64,000 nucleotides of DNA from Agapetus fuscipes. Lineage: Eukaryota; Arthropoda; Insecta; Trichoptera; Glossosomatidae. The position numbers and the translations under genes were made by a program. Location: assembly GCA_951799405.1 (NCBI GenBank), contig OX637342.1, positions 15,113,298 to 15,177,297 of the forward strand, read 5' to 3'. The notes under the pieces are model-generated. The model worked only from the letters and a program-made list of their open reading frames with translations. It was not told the origin of the DNA and did no database searches. Shown in pieces: positions 21,950-33,119 of the stretch. The stretch's first letter is position 1. The number at the start of each line of letters is the position of its first letter.

Positions 21950-22260
21950 TGTCCAGCTACCATTCTGCTAGGGGTGGCCACTACATCCGCAGATGTGTTT
22001 GCACTTTGTCCATCCTTATTCACTTCTTTCTACTCCAAAACATTCAACACTCTCTTCATGCATGCTCTTCTTTTTTTATAACTTTTCTGCTTTCAGTGAT
22101 ATAATCGCTCCCTTAAGAAGAACATTATGATTTATGTTGCTTGCTAGGATTCTTTTTACATCTTTCAGCTTTCATCATCCACTTCTTATATTTGAATTTA
22201 TATTGTTCTTCTAGAAACACTCCATGATTATTAGGAATCCATTTTTTCATTTACTATGGG
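21950..22260 (-). pseudogene. LINE RT C-terminal fragment (19558 family)
   Basis: On the minus strand, AAAAGAAGAGCATGCATGAAG gives KRRACMK, and after frame breaks the end reads ICGCSGHP-stop. This parallels RRACMKK...WRLICDVGG in the 19558 copy. Confidence 0.6.
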
Positions 22261-22313
22261 TGACGTCACATAGCCTTGGTATATCTTGAATGTCCGGATA
22301 CGTTACGCATTGT

Positions 22314-22460
22314 TCGTTATCCTCACTTCGACTGAAGTGGTTGGCGTGAGGCCGATCCCCTTAACTGTAAAAATAAATAGGTCCCGAATTACCACATGCG
22401 ACCCCTTCCGAGATAACGCAGACAAGAAGTTACACTATATGTGTAGCTTAGATGCGGACC
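22314..22460 (+). repeat. SINE-1 3' half
   Basis: It runs from CACTTCGACTGAAGTGGTTGG through GTAAAAATAAATAGGTCC to ACTATATGTGTAGCTTAG. Confidence 0.85.
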
Positions 22461-22477
22461 TCATTGTGTAAGAAAAC

Positions 22478-22680
22478 TATCATAAGGTGAGAATAGATTA
22501 AGTATATTTTGCCTCTCATTTCTGCAGGTTTTTTTACACAGAACATTAAGTTGGCTTGTAAACAATAAATCGTGTAAGTTTCAAAGCGATCGGTTCAACA
22601 GTTTAGGAGTCCATACAGGACAAACAAACATACATACATCCGTTCAATTTTATAAAATTAGATTAGAAGGTTGCATGTTA
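22478..22680 (+). mobile_element. LINE 3' UTR fragment (RTE-like)
   Basis: AAGTTTCAAAGCGATCGG, TTCAACAGTTTAGGAGTCC and GGACAAACAAACATACATAC are typical of RTE-type 3' ends in insects. Confidence 0.5.
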
Positions 22681-23289
22681 ATACACATAAATAAGTTTGC
22701 GAATGAAAAAAAAGGTTTATCTCATGGCAACACTTTTAAAGATTTAATTTTTTATGAATATTTAATGGTAAGCTATAGGTATAGTTTTTTTTTATTCTCG
22801 CAGTTACATTGAAGTCCAAGGTCCCCCATGTGTATAATACCACCATTTTAATTGTAATTATACCATGATTTATTGTACCATAATTATACAATAAAATGTT
22901 TCCTCTCCTAATTAGTCATCTCGGAAAGTGGGTCAAATAACTTCACCCAAAAGATCAACACAAGTCCGTTAAAAACAAATGATTTTCAAGGGTATTTATT
23001 CGGTCACTTTTTCGCTCTAAAGGTGCAAATTTGGAACTGTCAAGAATGCAAAAAAAATACAAGCTTGAAGCTTTTAAGATGTGGATTCAAAGAACGATGG
23101 ACATCATTATTTGGAAATAAGCCCTTCAATAAGACATAGGAGCAACAAGACGGCTAAAATCACATTTTACTAACAGAAAATCAAAGTAATCGGGCTTTTA
23201 ATAAGACATAGCATCTTTTTAGCAGCATCTTTGAAGGAAGAATCTTAGAAAGTCGATCGAAACGTAAGTCAAATAACATCATACATCCA
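22681..23289. other. No gene seen
   Basis: AT-rich sequence without supported features. Confidence 0.5.
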
Positions 23290-23537
23290 TTAATAATAAT
23301 ATTAAGATGATTTATTGGGTGAGCGCTGTTTTTGTGTCAACCACATCTCAAGAGTCCTCTGCAAGCTTGCTATAAGGCTGGATGGACCTTTGGTGACCGT
23401 TCTTTGGTATAGATTTTTTCAACCCAGGGAAGAGCAAATTAAAAAAAAAAGTGATACATTTTGTGCTCCGCTGGGATTCGAACCCACAACCTTCCATTTA
23501 CGAGTCCGAAGCGCTAGCCTCTAGACTACGGACCGGT
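23290..23537 (-). repeat. SINE-2 copy, full length
   Basis: On the minus strand the head is CCGGTCCGTAGTCTAGAGG (end near 23537) with B box GTGGGTTCGAATCCC. The 3' part has GTTGACACAAAAACAGCGC and a (TAAT/ATT)n-type tail near 23290. Confidence 0.92.
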
Positions 23538-23805
23538 CGAATTTGTATCAACTTATAGGTGTCGACTCCTATTCACAGCTCTTGAAGACAAATGGCCAGC
23601 ATAACAAGGCACTTCCTTTAGATTATTTTAACTGTATTAGAAATCAAAATCAGTTGACATTAGAATCGGCATGCATCGATTTTTTTTTTTTACCGAAAAT
23701 GACTGAAAAGCTCAAGATGTTGACTTCATGGAGCTTTGTTTTAAGGAGAAAAAAACAGAAATATGCAAATAAGTATTCATTGTCTATTTTTTTTTGTATA
23801 AATAA

Positions 23806-24056
23806 CTAGCAGTACCCGGCGAGTTTTACAACGCCATTTGTGCATGTGGAATCAATTTATTTCCACAGATAAAAGAGGCAGCATTGACCCAACAACAGAA
23901 CCACAAAAATATTGTAATTTAATCGGAATCAAAATTCACAATTCTTTTCTAGATAAATATTCACATTTTCTGAAAAATTGGTCTAAAACTGTTGAGCGGT
24001 AAGGCCAGACATAAAAAACCACAATTGCGGTGCTTCCACTTATATTTAAAATTAAA
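23806..24056 (-). mobile_element. LINE 3' UTR fragment (Zenon/RTE-like)
   Basis: Reverse relative of 10763-11036. CGCCGGGTACTGCTAGTT lies at its left end on the minus strand, and GGAAGCACCGCAATTG at its right. Confidence 0.6.
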
Positions 24057-24334
24057 ATGAACATACACCCTGCAACTTTTCCTGACCTTCCCTAAAACTG
24101 GGGTGATATTGGCAAAGTGAACCATTTTCTACATCATGGGTTGTCAGCCGCCAATGTCACCCCTGTTGCAGGGAAGTTTGGCAAGATTTTCAGGGTGTAT
24201 ATTCATTTGAGATTTGGGTCTTAATATTGTAATTTGACATGCATCATGTTAAAGCACGAAGTCATACGTGTCTGCTTGTGAAAATGCATATAATGTGAAT
24301 CCCTAATGTTACATATCTTTGCAACTTAGATTAA
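24057..24334 (+). repeat. Two family A fragments, head to head
   Basis: A reverse fragment (24057-24150) joins a forward copy (24151-24334) inside the heads. The forward tail ACTTAGATTAA runs straight into the foldback element. Confidence 0.8.
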
Positions 24335-25037
24335 GGCGTGTTATAAAGCTAAATCTGCCATTTTTGTTTCTTACACTTTATGGTCTTAGCAAAATAGCTA
24401 CAGTAATGAAAAAAATCAAGCATGTTTATTAATTTTTTTATCTTAATTATAAAGCTTGAACAAAATATATACCTTAAGAATTGCCACCACAAAAAATATA
24501 TTTAAAAAACGCATTTTTTTTATATTTTTAGCTTTTTTTTTCGTGTGTGCTGTATTTTGAATTTTTTTTTTTTGCTTTTTAATTACAGAACTATACATTG
24601 TTTAGGTTCCGTACTTAACATTTTTTTTATAATGTCAATAATTTTTGAGTAAATATGGAAAAACTGCGTTCTTTGATTTAATTAAAATCTAATTCATTTA
24701 GTAGTTTCAGCTTTTTCATATTTACTCAAAAACTATTGACAAAATAAAAAAAAATGTTCACAAGGGAACCTAAACAATTTATAGTTCTGTAATTAAAAAG
24801 CAAAAACAAAATTCCAAAATACAGCACACACGAAAAAAAAGCTAAAAATGTAAAAAAAAACGCGTTTTTTTAAATATATTTTTTTGTAGCAATTCTTAAG
24901 TTATATATTTTGTTCAAGCTTCATAATTAAGATAAAAAATTAATAAACATTCTTGATTTTTTTTATTACTGTAACTATTTTGCTAAGACCAAAAAGTGTA
25001 AGAAACAAAAACGGCAGATTTAGCTTTATAACACGTC
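24335..25037. mobile_element. Long foldback element (family F), 703 bp, TTAA at both ends
   Basis: Arms of about 335 bp with a loop near 24669-24708. The outer ends are GGCGTGTTATAAAGCTAAAT and its complement ATTTAGCTTTATAACACGTC; the inner ends are GAGTAAATATGGAAAAACTG and CAGCTTTTTCATATTTACTC. TTAA lies at 24331-24334 and 25038-25041 and could be a target duplication (piggyBac-style) or part of the palindrome. No ORF is present. Arm sequence is shared with 18022-18251 and 50626-50859. Confidence 0.9.
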
Positions 25038-25041
25038 TTAA

Positions 25042-25425
25042 ATCAGAAGGTAATGCAAATGGAGCATTTTCAATTGCTCGTCCGCGAAAAGGCAAACCAT
25101 TACTTTTTATAGGTTGTTTAGGACCATTGTCGCATAGGACATTTAAAAAAAATGCGTTTTTTTTAAAACAAACATACTTAATATCATGAAACTTGATTGA
25201 AAGTATGAACGAACCATCTGGAAGGTATCAATTAAAATGCTTTATTTAAATACAGTCTCCTTCTGGTTGGTACGTACTAACTTTTGTTTACCGTGTGTGG
25301 TATTTAAAAAAGCTTACCTTCATTTCTAAAATCCTACTTGTAGTAGATACTTTATTTTATGTTTATACTTAGAACATTTTTGAATTGAGAACTTTTGTCT
25401 AGGCGAATAAATGTCAGTTTTGTAC
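25042..25425. other. No gene seen
   Basis: AT-rich. The ORF at 24953-25189 spans the foldback end and is not supported. Confidence 0.5.
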
Positions 25426-25550
25426 TCTGCAGTCTTAAGTTACCAATAAAATAATGTTTTTTTTGTATTTTCCCTAGCAGGACGGCCGGCTAAAGTAACA
25501 ATATTGTCTATGCCAATCCATGTGCAGACCTCATTACGATTGTTTGACAT
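25426..25550 (+). repeat. Dispersed repeat family C copy
   Basis: GTTACCAATAAAATAATGTT, TTCCCTAGCAGGACGGCC and CATGTGCAGACCTCATTACG match 12155-12300. Confidence 0.45.
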
Positions 25551-25879
25551 TTTGTAGACATTATTTTTGCGAACCGTGATAAAGAGAAGATCAGGGTTTT
25601 CAGCGTTTCGACAAAGTCGTGTCAAACATCATCAATTAAGATCGTTAGATATTTTGTTTAGAATTGAAAACCAATTTTGCGAACCATTGTGAAGAGAATA
25701 GCAAATTTTTCAACGTTTCGTTGAAATCGTATCTAATTTCATAATGAAATGTATATCTTCCATGACGAAGAAGGTTCTTGCTCGTGTTTGAAGATTTGGG
25801 AACAGAAATGCAATACGCCTATCTATTTTTCCTGGCCAGAAAAAGGTATTACAGAATCAATAAATAATTAATTAACTTA

Positions 25880-28800
25880 AATTAAAAATAAAAATATTTT
25901 TTCAAAAACGTAGTTTTATTTTCACAATAATTAATATTATCCGCCTCGAGTACTTTCGACCTTCAAGTTTCAGGTCATTAGCAAGAGTAATGATATTTAA
26001 AACATCAAATTACATTAATATTATTGATGACGAGAGTGACATAGACTTTATAAGAGTGAATAGACTAGAAGACTTTATTGAGTTAAAGGATGGAGCCTAT
26101 GATAAAAATAATATTGTGTGTGTCCAATTGAACATTCGTTCAATTTGTAAATATTGGGATATTTTTAATGCATATTTTAGAAATTGTTTAAAGTTTATCG
26201 ATATCTTAATGCTCTGTGAAACCTCAATAAAGGACTTCGAAACTTGTTTTTATAACTTGCCTGAATTCAATAGTTTCCACTTCTGCCGAAGTAGCAAAAT
26301 GGGCGGGGGAATAAAATTGTATGTTAGTAAAAAATTTAATTTTGTACAAAAATCCCTCCAATCTCTTTGTTTTGAAAATGTCTTTGGAACTTTGACACTA
26401 CCAAACAAATCTATTATTCACATTCTTGCTCTTTATAGACCACCTAACCTTAATAAACAGGGATTTTTAACTGAAATTTCATCATTTTTTAATGATTACA
26501 CTAACATAAATGATAATATATTATTTCTTGGGGATATCAACTTAAACTTGCTGAACGAATGTGATCCGATAACCATATCTTATGAAAACATATTAGCTAA
26601 TAACTTTATGGTAAAATGTATTTCTGATGTAACTAGAGAAGCAATAGTCAATGATATTGTTACAAAATCTTGTATTGACCATATTTATTTGAGGTATATA
26701 ACAAATGATCCTGTAAGTGTTGGGCGTGGTTTCTGCTCTGTAAATATACGTGCTTGTGTATGTGAATATCTTATAGCTGACCATTATGCGACAGCAATTA
26801 GTTTTCAGTATAGATGGAATAATAAATCTGATAATGTTGTCAAAAATAAACCAATGTTCATTATGTCGCAAAAACGGTTAGATAGTAATATTATTAAAAC
26901 TGACTGGAATACTCTTCTTGAAGAAAATGATTGCGAATTATTATACTATAAAATTTGTAATGCTTTTGATAATTTGTATAAAGAAAGCCTAATTCCATGG
27001 TGCCATAAAAATAAAAATAGACCTAACGCTACGAAAGACTGGATAAATAGGGAGATTCTACAGGAAATAAAACAAAGAGACATCTTATTTAGGAGATGGA
27101 AGAGTACACCTAGTAATAAGTTTTATGAAAAGGAGTATAAAACGATACGTAATTACTTGAACAAAAAAATTTTGAAATTAAAGTTAACTTTTTATAATGA
27201 TAAATTTAAGAATTGTTTCAAGGACATAAAAAAAACCTGGGATGAATGTAACAAAATCTTAGGCAGAAAATCTAAAACAAATTGTGATGAAGTTATAAAA
27301 AAATATTTTGTAAACAACAAATATAATTGCATTGAAAGTGTTTCCAATGAATTTGCTAAGTATTTCTCTGATAATGTATCCCAGTTAATGCACGTTTGTA
27401 GTATAAAAATTGCTGGTCCAGAGCCTGATATGCTTCCACATAGCTTTTATTTACCTAAAGCTAAACTATCTGAAGTTGTAAAAATAATAAATCTTGCAAA
27501 AAACTCTAAAACACCAGGAGTTGACCTTATCCGAATGACTGACTTAAAAAAACACGTGGAAATATTGGGACCTCTTGTTACACATTTAATTAACTCAATT
27601 ATAAACCAGGGAATAATTCCTCTGAAATTAAAATGTAGCCTAATCAGACCAATCTACAAGGGTGGTGATCACTCTGTAATGGGAAACTATAGGCCAATTA
27701 GTATATTACCTGCTCTTGAAAAAATACTTGAAAAATACATTTTCTCAAAGTTGACTCAATATCTTAACAAATTTGAAATTCTGGATACCAATCAATATGG
27801 ATTTCAGAAGGGTAGGAGTACAGAAATTCTACTTCAAAGTTTTTCCAATCATATTAATAACGAATTAAACAATAAAAAACATGTATTAGTATTATTCATT
27901 GACTTCTCCAAGGCTTTTGATACAATTGATCACTTAAAATTGCTTAGATACTTAGATGTCATAGGGATTAGAGGCCCAGTTTTACATCTCTTTGAAAATT
28001 ACCTCTCTAACAGAACCATGACTGTTAATATTGATGGATCTAAAAGTGATATTAAGAACATCAGTGCTGGGGTCCCGCAAGGATCTGTTTTAGGCCCTAT
28101 ATTATATATAATTTATGTATCTTTTATTAAATATATTTTCTCAAATGTAAAATATTATGTATATGCGGATGATACTGCACTTGTCATATCTAGTGAGAAT
28201 TTAGATGAATGTAACACAATGTTACAAAATGATTTTGATAAACTGCAGAATTGGTGTCATGATGCAGGTCTTTTAATTAATTCAAAAAAAACTAAAATTA
28301 TGCATATTAGATCCCCTCATGCTAGAATTAGTACTGTGCCAACCATAAAAGCCCATAATTATGAATGCCTTCATGTCACCAATAATTGTAGAACTTGTTT
28401 ATGTGAAAATATTGACATTGTAAGCGATTATACTTATCTAGGAGTAACAATTGACTGTTTCTTCAAGTGGGACACACATACTTCAAAAACGTGCAAACGA
28501 CTGAGATCTGTTGTTGGACAATTATATAAGTTAAAGTTTATATTGCCGCTCCCTACATTAAGATTGGTATATTTATCGCTTGCCGAGTCCATTATAAGAT
28601 ACGGCCTCACTGCATGGGGACATTCTTGCGCCACCAATATTAAAAATGTACAAAATGTTCAAAATGCTCTCTTAAAATTAATTGCTCCCATAAATGTGTA
28701 TAACCAAAGGCAGAATATACCATTTTTATTCCAATTATTAAATGTCTTGCCTATTAAGGGTATACTATGGAACATAATTATATGTCAACAATTGTTTAAT

Positions 28801-29259
28801 GATAAATATAAAAATAAACTAGAGCATGTGTACCAAACAAGATTTACATCTAATGAAGGACTAGTTGTGCCAAGAATTAATAACAAATATGGACAAAGAA
28901 CGTTGGATTACCTTGTGCCAAAAATATTTAATTTGTTGCCAAAGGACTTTAAAAAGGAATCTACAAACATTAATAGAATTATAATATCTTTGAAGATTTG
29001 GCTGGGAGAAAGAACTTTTTTATATTAATTACCTTAACTATATTTGTGTTTTTACTCTACTCTTGTCTCCTAATTTTAACTTTAATTTACTTTTTATTTC
29101 ATACTAGCACTAAATACTAAGACTTATATTTTTTAATTTGATTGTTGCACCCGATGACAAACTGAAATTTTTTGGTTTATCGGGACAAAAATGTTTAATT
29201 TTTAAGATTTATATTTCTTGTAATAATTGTTTATGAAATAAAAAAAAAAAAAAAAAAAA
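25880..29259 (+). mobile_element. Near-complete non-LTR retrotransposon with poly(A) tail
   Basis: The element contains the 1012-codon ORF. Its 3' UTR holds TTGCACCCGATGACAAACTG and GGTTTATCGGGACAAAAATG, with GAAATAAA running into about 20 A residues (29240-29259). The left boundary is approximate because no target duplication was identified. Confidence 0.75.
25990..29028 (+). CDS. LINE ORF2: apurinic-type endonuclease plus reverse transcriptase, 1012 codons, intact
   Basis: The N-terminal third is an APE-type endonuclease: QLNIRSI (about 48-54), CETSI (about 78), GGGIKLYVS (about 105), YRPPN, FLGDINLNLL (about 180), CIDHIYLR (about 225) and ADHYATAISF (about 262). The reverse transcriptase follows: NYRPISILPALEKILEK (about 565), QYGFQKGRSTE, FIDFSKAFDTIDH (about 635), AGVPQGSVLGPILY (about 693) and YVYADDTALVIS (about 722). 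The thumb region has AESIIRYGLTAWGH. All catalytic motifs are present. The frame stays open for at least about 100 bases upstream of the first ATG, so the true 5' end may lie further left. No ORF1 was recognised. The clade is Jockey/CR1/L2 group, not resolved further. Codon use is strongly A/T-biased. Confidence 0.95.
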   Translation: MIFKTSNYINIIDDESDIDFIRVNRLEDFIELKDGAYDKNNIVCVQLNIRSICKYWDIFNAYFRNCLKFIDILMLCETSIKDFETCFYNLPEFNSFHFCRSSKMGGGIKLYVSKKFNFVQKSLQSLCFENVFGTLTLPNKSIIHILALYRPPNLNKQGFLTEISSFFNDYTNINDNILFLGDINLNLLNECDPITISYENILANNFMVKCISDVTREAIVNDIVTKSCIDHIYLRYITNDPVSVGRGFCSVNIRACVCEYLIADHYATAISFQYRWNNKSDNVVKNKPMFIMSQKRLDSNIIKTDWNTLLEENDCELLYYKICNAFDNLYKESLIPWCHKNKNRPNATKDWINREILQEIKQRDILFRRWKSTPSNKFYEKEYKTIRNYLNKKILKLKLTFYNDKFKNCFKDIKKTWDECNKILGRKSKTNCDEVIKKYFVNNKYNCIESVSNEFAKYFSDNVSQLMHVCSIKIAGPEPDMLPHSFYLPKAKLSEVVKIINLAKNSKTPGVDLIRMTDLKKHVEILGPLVTHLINSIINQGIIPLKLKCSLIRPIYKGGDHSVMGNYRPISILPALEKILEKYIFSKLTQYLNKFEILDTNQYGFQKGRSTEILLQSFSNHINNELNNKKHVLVLFIDFSKAFDTIDHLKLLRYLDVIGIRGPVLHLFENYLSNRTMTVNIDGSKSDIKNISAGVPQGSVLGPILYIIYVSFIKYIFSNVKYYVYADDTALVISSENLDECNTMLQNDFDKLQNWCHDAGLLINSKKTKIMHIRSPHARISTVPTIKAHNYECLHVTNNCRTCLCENIDIVSDYTYLGVTIDCFFKWDTHTSKTCKRLRSVVGQLYKLKFILPLPTLRLVYLSLAESIIRYGLTAWGHSCATNIKNVQNVQNALLKLIAPINVYNQRQNIPFLFQLLNVLPIKGILWNIIICQQLFNDKYKNKLEHVYQTRFTSNEGLVVPRINNKYGQRTLDYLVPKIFNLLPKDFKKESTNINRIIISLKIWLGERTFLY

Positions 29260-29278
29260 TGCAACAATCATATATAGC

Positions 29279-29366
29279 GCGAAATCAAATTTTCCAGCTT
29301 GTGGGTATGCATTGAATTTGAATCATTTAAGACCTTTTTTTGCAACTTTAGATTTTACATTAAGAT
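29279..29366 (+). repeat. Repeat family A 3' fragment
   Basis: GCGCGAAATCAAATTTTCC, CTTGTGGGTATGCATTGAA and TTGCAACTTTAGATTTTA match the family A 3' half. Confidence 0.6.
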
Positions 29367-29397
29367 TAACGTTGTTTAAGGATTTTTCAAACTCAAA

Positions 29398-29800
29398 TTC
29401 CTTGACTTATTAGGTTGGTATGAGACCGACCACCCATGTTGTAAAAAATGGTTCACTTAACCAATGTTCCCCCTGTTTCAGAAAAGGTCGGTAAAAGTTG
29501 CTGGGCTTATGTTTATTTGTGGTTTAGATTTTAATTTGTGAGTCGGTATACATGCAACATTTGTAAGCGCGAACTCACTTGTTTCTGCTTGGGGTCATGC
29601 ATTAAATATGAATTATAAAAGTTAATGTTTTAATAGTTGGCTTATACGTTGGTATGAGGCTGACCACCTATACTGTAAAAAATGGTTCACTTTGCCAATG
29701 TCACCCCTGTGTCAGGGAAGGTCGGCAAAAGTTAAAGAAGGTAGGCGCGAACTACACGTGTTTGTTTGTGGGCATGCATTTGATATACATATTCTGTAGG
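29398..29800 (+). repeat. Two repeat family A copies in series
   Basis: The first copy is 29398-29625. The second, 29630-29800, has an internal deletion joining GGCAAAAGTTAA to GGCGCGAACTACACG. Both are in the plus orientation. Confidence 0.8.
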
Positions 29801-30135
29801 ATTTTGGTAGGTTAATAAAAGTACCTATAAAAACTGTTGGATTTATAATTGTGTTCAAAATAAAGCACTTTTTTATTTGTTAGGTTTTTATTCCGAATGT
29901 GTTCCAAATTCAAATTTCATAAGAATAATATTATTATTGCAAGATCTTGGTAGGTTAATAAAAGTACCTATAAAATCTGTAGGATTTATAATGTGTTCAA
30001 AATACAGCACATTTTTATTTGTTAGGTTTTTATTCCGAATGTGTTCCAAATTCAAATTTTATAAGAATAATATTATTATTGTAGGATCTTGGTAGGCTAA
30101 TAAAAGTACCTACCTATAAAATCCGTAGGATTTGT
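29795..30135 (+). repeat. Tandem repeat, ~142-bp unit, about 2.4 copies
   Basis: GGTAGGTTAATAAAAGTACC recurs at about 29807, 29950 and 30092, and TTATTCCGAATGTGTTCC lies between. ORFs through it are not genes. Confidence 0.85.
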
Positions 30136-30178
30136 CGCATCAATTTTGTTGGGGGAGGCCGTTGCTTTTAATAATATA

Positions 30179-30179
30179 G

Positions 30180-30216
<37 letters not shown>
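30179..30216 (+). repeat. (AGAT)n microsatellite
   Basis: Nine AGAT units. Confidence 0.95.
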
Positions 30217-30621
30217 GGAAGGGATAATTTTGAAATGAATAAAAAATATAGGTAGGTAGGTACTCAACGGAATTCAACCGAAAAAGAATCGACTTGGCAA
30301 TGGCAACGATGGCAACTTTGAAGCCTATGTTGAAGTGCTGGCAATTTATTTGAAATTCGAATGTCAAAATGAGTTTTGTTTCTCGCATAGGTTTTACATA
30401 AAAAGGTGTTGTGATTGATCATGTTTATTTATTTAAAAAACAACAATTTAAAATCTACTAATGATGAGGAAGCACATCCCAAGTCCTGAACAATATTTTT
30501 TGTGAATATGACGTGCATCTGTTCAGGAGTTCTTCAGTTTGAATGCCATTAACGCACAACTATTTTGTATGGGGAGGCCGTTGAATTTTATATTATTGGG
30601 GGATATTGTTATGCTACAATT

Positions 30622-30845
30622 TTTCTTACAGATTAGTATGAGGCTGACACCCGGACTGTTCAATTGGTTCACTTTGACTATGCCACCACTGTTTCAGGGA
30701 AGGTCAACAACAGTAACAGGGCTTATCTTCATTTGAGATTTGGGCTTATGTTTGCTAAGCACATAATATGTATGTAACTGTGTGCGTGTCTGCTTGTGAG
30801 CATGTTTTTAATATGAAACTTTAATTTATGTTTGCAACTTAGATT
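30622..30845 (+). repeat. Repeat family A copy, diverged
   Basis: It runs from TACAGATTAGTATGAGGCTGAC to TTTGCAACTTAGATTATGG. Confidence 0.75.
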
Positions 30846-31559
30846 ATGGACAATACTAGAAGTGCTGAATAAAATATTAAACAAGTTGTGTAAAAAATTA
30901 AAATCAGTAAATATTTATTACAACTTATATTTTTTTGTAGCTACCAATTTAAAATAACAAAAATCTTTTTATGTTTATTAGACCAGATTAGCTAAAATTT
31001 ATGATTTCAATAATGCTGTCATATATTTCGCATTGTGTTTCGCTGAGTTATGAAATGCAGCATTTGAAAAAGCAGCACTCACTCTGGATTGGCAGGTGAA
31101 ACACTTTAGACATCAGATTACATCTCTGCATAGGTCAAACGCTCTAAAGTGATATTTCAGATTATGTACAACTTAATTGTCGGTTCACGTTTAGATCCTG
31201 CGCCACTCTAGAGATAGCATTTTCTTTTAAAATTACATCTTATGCCTGACAATTACTATAGACAAGCATTGCTGCGTTCATTCTTGCATTTATGGCGCTT
31301 AAGATCCATTTCGTTTTCATGAGGAAAAGCGACAGATGCATTGAAAGTGTGAAAATAACAAAACGAAAAGCGCTCCCGATAAATTTACTGTTTGCGTGCG
31401 TCCAGTGTTTCCAGAAAAGGAGAACAATGAAGTGGCACAGACTCTCAGCAAGGTTTCTGACTGTTTTGCTCTGAAATCCTAGTTAAATGGAGCCATAGTC
31501 CAGTAGGTCTCTTCAAAAATGAAAATTTTGTAGTTTTCTATAGTATTTTTCATGTTAAG
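30846..31559. other. No gene supported
   Basis: AT-rich left part, then a more mixed-composition right part. A 60-codon ORF at 31292-31474 has no recognisable domain. Confidence 0.45.
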
Positions 31560-32250
31560 GATCAGCTAGTTATCCACTCGTTGATCTTGACAATGCAAGC
31601 TGCCACCCTGTTACTGAGTGCTTCTGCAATGTGTGGTTGACGCTGACAGTAAATCTGCGAATCATCTGCATATGTACGAGTATGTGCCATGAGACCGAAT
31701 TTCTCAGGTGTACTTTCAATGTAGGCATTGTATAGAATAAATAAAATGAGTCCTAGAACAGATCCTTGTGGCACCCTGGAGATCAGCAAATTCTTATTTG
31801 TTGATCTTCGAGGTGAGACACAGTCATTAGTAAGTACCTACTACTACCTGCTTGCGATAATAAGAAGACAACCACGCTAGCGGGATATCTCTCAAGTCGT
31901 CCAACCCTACGATCTCCTAAGAGCCCGTTCCCACTTGTCGGGTGTCGGATCCGTATATTGATCGGAGGTTCCAGTAGCAGAAAATTATGTATGGAGCTAT
32001 TCACACTTGTCGGAAGCCAATTTTGTCCGAAATGCCATGCAACTGCAACCTCCGATGAATATACGGATCCGACACCCGACAAGTGGGAGCGGGCTCTAAC
32101 CAGGATACCATGTTCAAAAGCTACACTTATGTTAAAGGAGAACAAGATCTCGTAGTTTTAAAACAATTCGGGATCAGGTCATTGCAGCTTTATGTAAAAA
32201 TGAAGCACTTGAGTGACTGTATCGAGAACAATAGTATTTCACTCAAAAGT
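31560..32250 (-). pseudogene. LINE reverse transcriptase fragment, broken and interrupted by a MITE
   Basis: Minus-strand pieces in different frames give, from the 5' side, ISVAFEHGILV (about 32130), then IPLAWLSSYYRKQV (about 31890), then RVPQGSVLGLILFILYNAY and TYADDSQIY (about 31680). The MITE at 31921-32096 separates the first two. The motif order matches the L2-like LINE at 1-1767, but this copy is frameshifted. Confidence 0.8.
31921..32096. mobile_element. MITE with GAGCCCGTTC ends, TAA target duplication
   Basis: Left end GAGCCCGTTCCCACTTGTCG; right end CGACAAGTGGGAGCGGGCTC. Inner inverted repeats include GTCGGATCCGTATAT. TAA flanks both sides (31918-31920, 32097-32099), which fits PIF/Harbinger. 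At 176 bp it cannot code for a transposase. A second copy is at 55299-55476. Confidence 0.9.
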
Positions 32251-32500
32251 GCATTGATTTTATTATTTCACCGCATAGAAGTTAACAGCTGTCTACAAAA
32301 TGTCAAATTTAATTAGTGTGCTGCAAGAGCGGTAAATGCTACAAAGGAAATAGTCCATAATTTATTTATAAGCCAATTAAATAAGCGCAGATATTATAAG
32401 TACCTATTGAGTTTCCTCTTCTTTACCGATTTTCCATAATATTTTCTGCTTATGAATTAATACACAATTTTCACAGGTATTGATTTATTAAATTATTCCA

Positions 32501-32790
32501 GTAGATAGCTCAGTTGGTAGAATGCTTGCATTCCATATCAGAAAGTTAGGGTTCTCGATCCCCAGCAAGAGTGCTGTAAATGATTTCCAGTTTCGATGTC
32601 ATTTGTGTTAAGGGGTTTTCCAGCCTTTATAAGAAAGGAAACTTGCCCCATCGAGAGCAGGAAAACCCTCACTACAAGTGAAATGAATAGCGTAGGATCG
32701 ATCTTTTGTCTGTGGAAATAAATAGGTTTATGAAGCCGAAGTACTACAAATATGCAATTTTGTTGTGTACTTGTAGTTTGCTTGGATCTA
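32501..32790 (+). repeat. SINE-1 copy, diverged
   Basis: Head GTAGATAGCTCAGTTGGTAG, with a damaged B-box region GGGTTCTCGATCCCC. The body is partly rearranged. Confidence 0.75.
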
Positions 32791-33119
32791 TTAGAAAAAG
32801 TACGAGATCTCAAAGAGTTGAATCTTGAGCCTCCGATAACCTTTTTCAAAAGTAAGTTAAAATTATGCATTACCATTTGTTCAGTCATTCAGTAAAAAAA
32901 GCTAAACTAAAAAACTAGTCAGAGCTTTAACTCATGATAAAAATACATGCTAACTCTTCACCTGTCTTAAATGTGTCTTCATACATTTCTTACAAAAATG
33001 TCGATTACATAATCCACCATATTTTTTTTCCATAAATTGTTAAGATAACGTTTACGATCTTACGAGGTATTACATGCGATAGTGTAAGTGTTATTCTCTG
33101 CCTACATATTTGCCTTAAG

